Shown here: positions 49,901 through 61,900 of the stretch, in pieces
Position numbering within the stretch: position 1 is the first letter of the stretch
Layout of the letters: the number at the start of each line of letters is the position of its first letter
From: Heliocidaris erythrogramma
Taxonomy: Eukaryota; Echinodermata; Echinoidea; Camarodonta; Echinometridae
Assembly: GCA_025617745.1 (NCBI GenBank)
Contig: CM046864.1
Span: forward strand, 2,186,624 to 2,250,623
Length of the DNA stretch: 64,000 nucleotides
Reading direction: 5' to 3'
Position numbers and translations under genes: made by a program
Notes under the pieces: model-generated
The model's database searches: none
Seen by the model: the letters and a program-made list of their open reading frames with translations, nothing else
What the model was told of the DNA's origin: nothing

Positions 49901-52900
49901 AAGGATAAATAAATAGCCAGGCATAGAAAAGTTTTCAAATATACAATGTTATTATCAAGATATGACTGAATACTGCCATTTACGAAACCGTACTGGGCTA
50001 TGCTTTAGTCTAACACTGCAGTCTATGGGGCGAGATGAGTCTGGCATTTCCAGTCACTTGTGTTTGTTTATTTTTGTGAAGCACATGATGATTTTGAAGG
50101 GCATTCTTTTCATGGGCTTCATTTTTACACGTTATTAGATACACTGATAGCGTGTAGGGCTAGGCAGCTCATATTTTATCAAGCCTCTACAAAGTTACCA
50201 ATTCACTTTAAAGCAGCGTAAACTTAAAAACTCTCAAGAAAAATTGTTACTTAAATATAATGATATAATTATTTTGACAATTGTTACTATAGCAACAACT
50301 GGTACAACGGCAACAACTGGTACAACGGCAACATCTGGTACAACAACAGCTACTGGTTCAACAAAATTGACTGCTAAGACAAACACTACTGGCACACCAG
50401 CAACTACTTCTACAACAGCAACTTCTGACACAACAATAACTGCTGGCACAACCACTGATACAATAACAGGTACTGGTACAACTGCAACTACAGGCACAGC
50501 TGCAACTACTGGTATCACAGAAATTACCGGCACAACAGCAACTACTGGTACAACAACAGGTCCTGGTACAACATCAACTAGGGCAACATCAGCAACTCCT
50601 GGCACAACCGCAACTACTGGTATCACAGAAATTACTGGTACAAAAGCAAATACTGGTACAACAACAACTACTGGTAAAACATCAACTAGGGAACTATCAG
50701 CAACTACTGGCATAAGAAAAACTACTGGCACAACAGATACAACGCCAACTACTGGTACAACAGAAAGCACAGGCACATCACAGTTTACCGACACAACATC
50801 AACTACTGGCATAATAGAAACAACTGGAATGACAACTGTCGGTACCACTGACACAACATCGACTGATTTAGAAGCTAGTACTGAAGGAACTACTGGCATG
50901 TCAAGTTCAACAGGATCTACTGGTTCACCAACAGCTCCTGAAAAAGCAAAAATTGATGGTACGTTAACAAGTACAGGCAACAAGTATCGTACTACATCAA
51001 CTACTGGCACATCCGAGTTTACTGACACAACATCAACTGATGGCATACTAGAAACAACTGGTATGACCTCTGTCGGTACAACACATACTGATAGAGCAGC
51101 AGGTACGGAAGGAACTACTGGCATGCCAAGTGCAACAGGAACTACTAGAACATCAGCAGCTGTTGACACAGCAACAATAAATGGTACGTTAACAAGTACA
51201 GGCAACAGTATTGTATCAACGCCAACCCCCCCCCCTTTCCCAAAACAACTAGAAATGTGCATTGCTGGTGCCGCGCAATGCAAAATGTATCCCCCGGCAC
51301 TGGCAGCGATTTGAAGGAGGGACAAAGACCCTCCCCCATCCCCTCCCTCAAACAAAAGGATGGTGTAGAAATTGCCGCCAGTGGCCCGGAATATTGTCAA
51401 CACTAGGAGCAGCATTACCAAAACGATTTGTGCAGATTAGAGTATAATGCATGTTTATAGAAAATTCGGAAGAAATACATGTATGACCTCAGAGCGCACA
51501 TAAGCCATCCACTAAAATATGACCTTTGATCCTATGAAAGACGGAACACTAGAGGCAGCATCACCAAAAGCTGTAGAGGTGTAATCTATAATGGACCTAC
51601 ATACAAAATCTGAAAGAAATGAGTTAACAAATGTGTCCTCCAGAATGCATGCAACGAAAATATGACATTTGACCCTAACAACAACCTGAATATGACATTT
51701 GACTGTATAGAAAGTGGTACAGTGGGGGTATCATCAGCAAACAATTTAGATGTGTAGGTTTCACTAAGACACATCTTCATATAAAATTTGAAAGAAATGT
51801 GTTGAGAGATATACCAAGATACATCTCCATACAAAATTTGAAAGTTAAAATCCATCAAGAAATGTGGCCTGCAGAGTGCACTCACGCCATGCCCTGAAGT
51901 ATGACCTTTGACCCTATAAAAGACGGAACACTGGTGGCAGCATCACCAAAAACTATAGGTTTTTAGATTACACCAAGAGACACCTTCATGCAAAATTTGA
52001 ACGAAATCCGTCAGGAAATGCAGAACTAAGAGTGCACAAAAGGGACAAATGAGCTTTGACCCTATAAAGGACGGAACAATGAGGGCAGCATCACCAAAAA
52101 GTACAGGTTTTTAGATTACACCAAGGGATACCTTCATGCAAAATTTGAACGAAATCCGTCGAGAGAAATGCAGAAGTAAGAGTGCAAGAAATGGAAAAAT
52201 GACCTTTGAACCTTAAAGGACGGAACAATGAGGGCAGCATCACCAAAAATTAAACATGTGTAGATTATACCAAGATACATCTCCATACAAAATTTGAACA
52301 AAATCCGTTGAGAAATGTGGCCTGCAGAGTGCACTCACGCCATGCCCTGAAGTATGACCTTTGACCCTATAAAAGACGGAACACTGGTGGCAGCATCACC
52401 AAACACTATAGGTTTTTAAAGTACACCAAGAGACACCTTCATGCAAAATTTGAACGAAATCCGTTGAGAAATGTGACCGCTAGAGCGCACACAAACTATC
52501 CCCCAAAATATGGCCTTTTACCCTATAAAAGACGGAACACTGGGGGCAGCATCACCAGAAACTATAGGGGTCCAGATTTTACCAAGATACACGTCCACAG
52601 GAAGTCTGAAAGAAATTCGTCGAGAAATGTGACCGCTAGAGTGCACACAAGAATGTGACGCGGCATACTGCCGGGGGATACAATAACATAAATTGTCATA
52701 GGAAGCAATTTCAAATAGTTTCAGTTTAGTTATTTCCACACAAATCAATCGAAATACAAATCATTTTAGAATACATTCTGGAATAATAGAAATCGGTTAC
52801 ATAATTCAAGGACAGATATGCCACATTACTGAAAGAATTTGAAAATAAAGAGAGTACATGTAATTAAAAAATTACGTCCATGTATATAGTGGAGGGCCTA

Positions 52901-55900
52901 AAGTAAAGCTAGGCCTGTTGTGGATAGGCCCCATTTAATAAATCTTTTACATGTAGAAGAAAATAGTAAGAAGGGGGAAAAGAGGAATTAAAGAAAGAAA
53001 GGAAAAGGAAACTATAGGAAGGGAGAAACTGAACTGAACAGAAAAACGAAAACATTACAGAACGTAGACAAAAATTGTCACATGAACGGGGACGCACGGG
53101 TACTCTACAAGACAGGAAAGGAGAAACAGACTTTATTGCAAGGGGATATGCAGCTGTTATTTCAATGTACAGATTTTTTGAACACTACGTCGCAGCATAG
53201 TAAACACTGTATAAATAAAGCAAGATGTGTAGAAGCCATGACTCACGATTACGTCATGCCCCATGACGTAATCATGAGTGTACAAATTCAAAATAGATCA
53301 TAAATGTATCGAATGCATTATTAAGTACAAGAGTATTTACAAGGGAGTACAGTATTACAAATTACAATATGGTCTCAAATGATACTTTTTTTAAAACTTT
53401 CTTTTAAATACAAATATACTTACAGATATACTTACAGATATTTTTATTTCGGGATTTAGATAATTCCAGTATTTGGGACCTGAATAGACAACAGTATTAT
53501 AGGCAAATCGTGTTCTGGTTTTTGGAAGATGGTATGAAAATGCTTGACGCGTAGGATAGTTATGCAGTTGGTGGTCTTTTGTAAACATATAACTGAGTGC
53601 CTGAGGTAAATTGTTATTGTTCAGTTGAAACATTAGAGAACCCAGCTGTAGACTAAGAATATCGTGAACTTTCAAAATACGCCTTTCATAGAAGAGAGGG
53701 CCCGTGTGAGCTCGTGCATGCGCGTTAAAAATGATACGTATTGCTCTTTTTTGTATTACCAAAATTTTGTCCAGTTGGAGTTTCGTCGAATTACCCCAGG
53801 CAAGAATACCTTAATTTAGATACGGTAGCAATAAAGTGGAATATAACATATACATAATTTCAGATGGAAACATTGATATCAGTTTGTACATTATACCAGT
53901 ATTTCTAGATAATATTAAGCAAATATGATCTGTACGTATTTTCCAGGTCATTTTTTATCAATAAAAAGTCCTAGGAATTTAGTTGATTGAACTCTGCTTA
54001 TCTGAACATTATTCAATGAAATATTTCCAGGTAGGGTTGAAAAAGATGTGCTAAATAGCATAAAATTAGTTTTGTCTAAGTTCAATGTAAACCTGTTCAT
54101 AGCAAATATCCATTCACACTAAATACAATGCAACTCAGTGTTAACAACCTCAAGAAGGGTTTGAGTGTTCTAGTGAGAAAAAAATACACTTGAATCATCT
54201 GCGTATAGAATAAATGACAATAAGCGAGATGAATATTGAAAGTCATTTACATAATTGATGAATATTAGGGGGCCAAGAATGAGAAACTCCGCAAGTAACT
54301 GGCTGTTTTTTTTTACTCTACTCCATTTAGTGAAGCAAATTGTGTTCTATTTGTCAGATACTTTTGTTCCACTCCAAGGATCTTCCCCCTAATACCATAA
54401 TGAAATAATTTATAAAACAAAATATCATGGTTTATGGTGTCGAAGGCCTTGGAGAAGTCCAAAAATAAACCAACTTGTATGACAATGATTGTCAATATTA
54501 TCAGACGCAATCTTATTGATAAAATTAAGAATAGCTTGTGAAGTGGTATGTTTTTCTCGAAATCCAAATTGACCAAAAAATGAAAAAAATCTATTGTCCG
54601 ATTATATAGGAGTCTTTCTAGAATTTTTGAAAATATTGTTAGTAGGGAAGTTGGTCTATAATTACTACAAAGTTGTGTATCTCTTTTTTTTTAAATAGGT
54701 ATCAATTTGGCTATCTTCATTTTTTTCTGCAACAACACCATTTAAGATTGACATGTTAAAAATATGCGTTAAAGGAACGTTGATTTCATTGATAATATTT
54801 TTGAGCAATTCATTTGTTATGTTATCGAACCCAGGGCTTTTCTTATTTTTAAAGTCATTAGCAATGTCGATAATTTCTTTTTCGTCGGTTGGTAACATAA
54901 ATAATGAGGTGGGTTGGGATCCCTCAGAAAATCACTGAAAGACTTGGGCATTTGGAATATATCGTGCTAAATTTGGACCGATATGAGAAAAATAATCAGT
55001 AAATGTTTCAGCAATGCATCTCTTTGTACTCTGTTTAATCACCTTGCTTTTTCAGTGTCTCCGAATTTGTCCGACCTTATTGCATCTGGAACTACCACTG
55101 ATTCAGTCTCAGAAAGTTGGTCAGCACCTCCAGAAGGAACAAACGTCAGACAGGGTTTGTATTTTGCCGTGTTATCTATCTAAGATGTGTATTAAATGTT
55201 TATTACTGGTTGTAAATATCAGTTTTTCAAAGTGAAATAAAATGTCTTGAGTTTTTCACTGTTCTCAATAGAATTTCCTATTTTTTAATCAGCCATTCAT
55301 TCTGTCCTTTCTCAAATTAGAAGATGTTTCATTCGTAGTTTGTAGGCAGCGAGTAAACAATCGACTAAAATGAAAATTCACACAATAAGATTTTGAAAAA
55401 GAAAAGTTGACTAAATAAAACTATAACAAATTTGTAACAATATGCCCTCATATTCAAAATACGACCAGAAATGGTAGGAAATTTTGGACTCTATTTTCAT
55501 GCCACATATGAATATGTGTGCAGTGCATATGTGACTTTTAACAAGTTTGATTCAATTTCCTGTCATTTTGATGATGCCCAAATCTCACTGTACCAATTCC
55601 TATGGACTAAATTCTCAATTGATTCCGAACAGTTACTTCCACAATATAATATCATGAACACAACTCCACTTTTTCTTAAACTTTATTACTAAGCGTTATT
55701 TCAATGTCAAGTCGGAAACATCTTTTGATTTTTGGGATATACTGTCGGACCGCATTTTATATTGATTATTGTCCTATAATATTGCCTTCTCTTTTTTAAT
55801 TTTTCTAATTTGTTTTTGTAGTTTGTTGTTTACTGAATTGGAATACGACATTTTACTTTAAACTTGGATTTGCTTATTTTCTTTTCAGAAGAAGGGGGAG

Positions 55901-58900
55901 TATCAGTTGGAGCTATCATTGGTGTTGCTCTGGGAGTGTTCGGTTTTGTCCTCATCTTCATATGCTGTTCCTGCTGTTTCTTCATGTTAGGTGTCAGAGT
56001 CAGACGTCGACGCAGAAACAAAGTGTTGCTCATGTGAGTGGCAAAATGCCGTCTTTCTCGTTAGAATAAGGCATTATCTCTTGACAAAGTTGTGTTGATA
56101 GACTACAGGTTTTATCTTATTTTCTCAACTTGCTATTATTGCACCCCTGTAAAGGCATAGCCGAGAGGGGGGGGGGGGGCACAAGGGGGTCGTAGCCCGA
56201 TCTTCATCGGCTAAAAATGTTTCAAAAGTCCAAATGGTGTGTGTGCGTGTGTGCGTGTGTCTGCCCCCCCCCCCAGTTCAACAATTCTAGCTACGCTAAT
56301 GATCGCCTTTTTCTTCAGGGCCTTAACATAATTATATAAGACATACAGAGCTAGGGCTTTGGCTGCGATTTGGGTTAAGGTAAGGTTTAACACTGGGTCA
56401 AAACTAAAGTTAAGGAAATGTATTTTACGAGTGATGCAGGGAATTTTTTCATTTAATTCTGACACAAATACTCCTTTATGGGATTTTTGCGTAGAGTCTG
56501 TGTCAAATAACTCACTGGCACAGTTACTGTTAAATGTATTAGGCCAATTAAATTGATTCCTAGTTTCTCTTTGACAATGCGAAGGAGGAAGGGGAATCCA
56601 TGTTATTTTATATTAAATATCTATCCCACAATTAAACACATTTCGGGCCAATATTATTACAAATTGGTTTAATTCAATTGTATTATGTAATGCACTAAAG
56701 AGGCTTAAGACATGGTCAACTTACAACATCGTAATGATTTCTGTTACCTCAATGAATAGGTGTTCTCAGACTCTTATTTGTTTGGATGAACTTCATGAGC
56801 CCTCATCATATATGTGACCCGTAACATCAAAATGAGACAGAGTCGCTGGCCTAGAACTCGAGAAAAAGGGGGAAAATCGTGAAAAATACATTTTGCGAAA
56901 TTATTTTTGATGTATTTGAATCTCCAATGTTTCATGAATGTCCTTTAAAAACTTCTAGTCCTAAATATAACTGGAAGAGGTAGAAAAATCAGTTGTTCTG
57001 GGAGTGTTTTTCGGTCAAATCGTTAGAATTTGCGGACAGTGAGCGGGAGCAGTTGTATACGCGCCAGCTAGGCCACGTCCTTATCTACGCGAGGCTTTTA
57101 TTCATTGGGTGTTCCAGTTAACGTGATATTTTCGCCGAATTATGTCGTGGGCTAGACAGGCTCGTGCCTTCTGGCATGCCTACATGTATGAAAAAAGAAG
57201 ATTTAGGGATTTTAGATTTTCCCTTCCATATTAAAACAAACGGATATCTACATGTAATATAAAAAAACAAATAAAAGTGACCAATATAGATATATTGAAT
57301 TTAGGCCTCTTTAACTGCTGATAACACGTGTTGTATAAACTAGCAAAATACAGGAAATTATTATGTCTAAAAAACGTGATACGTGGGGGGTCGGGGATCA
57401 ATAATCGCCAGGACATGAACCCCCTGCACTTAGGCACACTTTATAGGAAAGCTGCAACTACAATTTGTATTACTTTTTTGAAAAGGTTTGGAGTTAAAAA
57501 ATGTCAAACAAAATATTTGTTTATTGTATCATGGCTTTAAATGCTTCCTGGTCTTTATACTGTATCATTAGACATTTTATAAAGCAACGAGAAAAGAAAT
57601 TGGCTTTCAAAAAGAGAGCAACAAGCAGGAAAGCATTGTGTCAAGTTTCATTTTGTAGGGCGGGGGTGATGCAAAGGTGATGCAAAGGATATTCAATAAT
57701 TGCCATTTAAAACGCTTCGGGTATAGCTCGCATAATTATCAAACAAAAGCTCAATTCACCAGGGCGGTATTTAGATGTATCCTGCTCTATATACTCCATC
57801 ATTAGAGACCAAGAAGAAGAGAAACCTGGCTTTAGGCAGGGGCCCCGCTACCGGGGGGGGGGGGGGGGGGGGGAGGAAGAGGAAAGGAAAAAGAAAAGGG
57901 AAAGGAAATGAAAGGAAAACAAAAACAAAAAGAATAAAAGGGAAGGAAAGAAAAAGAAGGAAAAACTTGCTAATTTTTTTGCTAATTCTCATAAACACTG
58001 GAAAGTTAACCCGTTAACCACTGAATTATTTAACTCTCATAGGTTTTATACAGGAGCCACCCGGTTCCTGTAGTCTAAGGGTTAATATTCGGGCAAGAGG
58101 CGTCCCCTTTGGGCAATAGGCTGCACGTCCCCCCCCCCCCCCGAGGATTTTCAAAGTTCCGATATTCGGACAACAGCCACTTCATATTCATGAAGCGAAG
58201 TTAGGTGCCAGAATATCCACATATTGAGCAGCAGGTTCCCAAATAATGTAACTTCTGTACATTTGCTCAACAAAAAGTTAAACAAAATTTGCTCTCTCGT
58301 AAAAGTGTAGAAATTGGAAAATTTATATTCGGGCAAAAGGTGTCCCCCTTCGGCAATAGGTTGCAGCCACCCCTCCCCCGGCCCGAGGATTTTAAAAGTT
58401 CCGATATTCGGGCAACCACCACTTCATATTCGGGAAGCGAATTTAGGTGCCAGAATATGCACATATTTGAGCAGCAAGGTTCCCAGATATTTAAGGAACT
58501 TCTGTATGTATCTTTTGTACATTTTCTCTACAGTTTAAAAAATTTGGCTCGCTCACTTCGCTTGCTCACAAAAATTTAGGAATTGGAAGGTGATATTTGG
58601 GCAAAAGGCGTCCCCCTTCAGCAATAGGATGCAGGCACCCTCCCACGAGGATTTTCAAAGTTCCGATATTCGGGCAACCACCATTTCATATTCGGAAGCG
58701 AGGAGCCAGAATATCCACATATTTGGGCAGGGAAGTTGATTCCCAGATAATTATGTAACTTCTGTACATTTTCTTTACAAAATTTTTTTCTGATATTTTG
58801 CTCGCCTTAAAAAAAAAGAAATGTTGATATTCGGTCAAAAGGTGTAAGCGCCTCCTTGCAAGAAATGGGCCTGTATGATCAAGATCTCCACATCTGTCAT

Positions 58901-61900
58901 TTTCTTTTATAGTTTGTGGGGGATTTGGATGCAGCATTTTTAAAGGCAAATTTGGGCGTCACAACCCGTCACCCATTCAAAATTTTTGAAAAAAGCATGT
59001 TTTAACTGCAAGAAATACATTTTCAGTTGTTCAAGCATAATTCATAATTCATAACTGAGTTGGTATTTACATAAATTTTACGTGATATATAATTCAGAAA
59101 AAAAATATATATATTATTGTGTATTTCTTACAATCAGAAAATGGACCTACAATTTCTTGGCTGAATGAAAGTAGATCTTTCCTGGAAATTTGGAATAATT
59201 ATTAAGCACGTCAAGCCAATTTCCCATGAAAGGTCTACTTTCATTCAACCAGGAAATTGTAGGTCCATTTTCTAGTTGGCACTAAAGATGAAAATATGGT
59301 GCATGAAGACAATACTGAAGTCAATTTAGCGTCTTACTCAAACAAATACTTTTTCCAGAGCCCAACTATTTTCGAGTTTCAAAATCTATTATCCCCGTAA
59401 ATACATATTCTCTAGAGTTGACCTTTATATCAAATTAAAGCTTATGAAATGGAGAATACTAATCAATAATGAAATCAAATTTGAAAAAAATTTGAAAAAA
59501 AAAAAAGACTTCTGTCTCATTTTGACGCGATATATATATATAATATATATATAATATGACAACGGAAAGAGATAAATTGTTCATGACTTACAGCGTGAAT
59601 AGACGTTTCTATGAAAGCAAAACGTGGAGTGATACCGACTTACTTGAGGAACGTCGGCATGCTGTCGGTCAAGCATTGCATCGAATCCGTGGCGATGGCC
59701 AATCCTATCTGGGAGATTTTGACCAAGAAACAGGAACATCGGTAATAAATTTCTACTTCGGTATTTGTGTGTGCATGTGTATGTGTGTGTGTCTGTATGT
59801 GTGTTGAAGAAGTTTTTGGCATTGTTAATATGTTAATTTTACCTTTGCCGTTTCGACAATTCCATCCCTGTTAGTGCCATCCATTCCTCGTTTTCCTGTT
59901 AGTAGGGAGGTGTATCTAGATGTGTAAAGACGTTTAACCTACTTGATTTTTAAAAGTTCGGTTAAATTCGAGTCAACTCAAATCTATTGATCATACACAA
60001 AAATAAATTTAATCGATACAAATTCTAGTTTAAAGAAAAACAGCTATGTTTGGTGATCATCCTTTGCATTCACATTGTGTAGACTGTCCGGAACCTATGT
60101 ATAATCTACGTAATACTTTTACACCATGTCCATTTTTGCGCGGATTATGAGCGATGTAATATCAGCTTCATTCTTGCAACAGTCATTTGAAAGTATTACC
60201 TATACAGGGCATTTTTAGCTGCAAAAAAAAAAAAAAAAAGCTGTTTTTACACGCTACTCCGAATCCATCACCGGAGCGGGCAATATTTGCCATATTGCCC
60301 TCTTCCGGGGTTTTCCCCATAGACCAATGTACTAAAAAAGAGGGCTACATTTTTTCCAATATTCCACCCTTTCTTGTCAGTGCGCTTTTAATCAAGTGTA
60401 CAAAGGTTTTAAACAATGAATACGCGCGGTAACAATTTACGTCACAATTGTTTGGCCCAGATAACATATCTGTATGAATAACCCGTGTTTGTAACTGCTA
60501 CAAAATAGGCATATACGGTTATATAGATGATTATATAGGTAATAATAATATTGACTGGCTCTACTTTCGGTGAATATCGAAAATATTGCCCTTAAAAGAA
60601 CCATATTGCCCTCGTCTTCGACTAGGGGAAATATATTCTGATATCCCCCTCAAGCCAGTCAATATTATATAAACGTTCGCTGAGCCCCCCCCCCCCCCCA
60701 AAGGCAATTATCACTACACACAACTCAATGAACAGTACACTCGGACATACACCCAAACGCAGTGACGGAAATGCAGTGATGTGGACGTCTATAAAGCACT
60801 CTTGCATGTGAACGGAGGAAAACAAAACTTTGGACACAAATTTCTGAATTGTATATTTTGTTATTCCAGATAAGTGCAGATACCTTGTGGCCTATCAAAC
60901 ACAACGCATACTTCAAATGGGAAGTTCTTTCGCATAAAACTAACATTAGAATGCTCATCAACAATCCCCCTCCCGTTACCAGAACCTATCCTACTCTTTA
61001 ACCCTTGCCATGGTATATGCGACAAATCTTTCCCAATATTATAAGTGTCGAATATTTTCTAAGAGTTCCGACGTCTTCTTCCACCTGAAACAGAGACGGG
61101 TACTCTCACTGTAAAGTTTACAAGGGGTATATCTTAAGGACAATAAAACAGGCAATTTGAGTAAAAATTGTAATACCCTAAAATTTCTGGAAGACAATTT
61201 TCCAGAAACTTGTGGGACAGTAGGGGTTGTTGAACAACTTTTGTTTGTCTCCCCAATCAAACAGGACCTCACTCATCATGGTAGTTACAACTTCATCACT
61301 CCGTATTTGGTGGACGGGAATGAATCAGTAAGTAAAGAGTACATCAATAATGATAATAAAAACCACAATGAAAACAGTTGTAGTACTAAAAGTGGAAATA
61401 ATACTAATATTACTACTACTAGTATTATTAATGATAATGACTAATGGCATGTTAAATTACGCTTGTCTCATCAGTATTGATATTGTTCTCCCTGAGGGCC
61501 TCGCAATCATATTATTCACCTGGTTGAAGTCGAGCGACCATTATGAGGTACTTAAGCATTCAAGGAATTTCTTCCTGCCGGGTCCCCATTAAAGACTCGG
61601 GCACAAACACCATTAAGGACTGCTACGAACGCCGAACGAACGATTTTTAGACCATTTCGTAAGATCTTCTCAAGAAGGCCGTACGAAACCGGCGTTCGTA
61701 GAACGTTCGTAGTTCGATGGTCTTGTCCAAGATTTTTCTTCACCGTCGTACGAAACCCCCTCTTCATAAGGCGGCCGTACGAACGTCGTAAGAACCACGC
61801 AAGACTTTGCAGGATCCAGAGGCAATGCTAGAAGCATTAATTATTACGATGATCGTAAGAACGCCTTTTAAGGCCTTTTGAAAGTTGTTCATAGAGGGCT

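Larger units (their letters stand above)
51184..55055. other. Intron with a 150-bp tandem repeat and a LINE relic
   Basis: Bounded by gtacgt and ttgctttttcag. The parts other than the tandem array (51485-52665) and the LINE relic (53385-54960) are AT-rich and without signals, apart from a perfect inverted repeat of tgattacgtcatg at about 53244-53274. Confidence 0.65.
56034..59593. other. Intron between transmembrane and tail exons
   Basis: Holds poly-G at about 56166 and 57856, poly-C at 56264 and 58130, the second 80-bp hairpin, a tandem repeat of about 250 bp and a 140-bp inverted repeat near 59138, listed separately. Sequence from 56280 to 57800 shows nothing recognisable except a tatgtgacccg end at about 56812. 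Confidence 0.7.
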
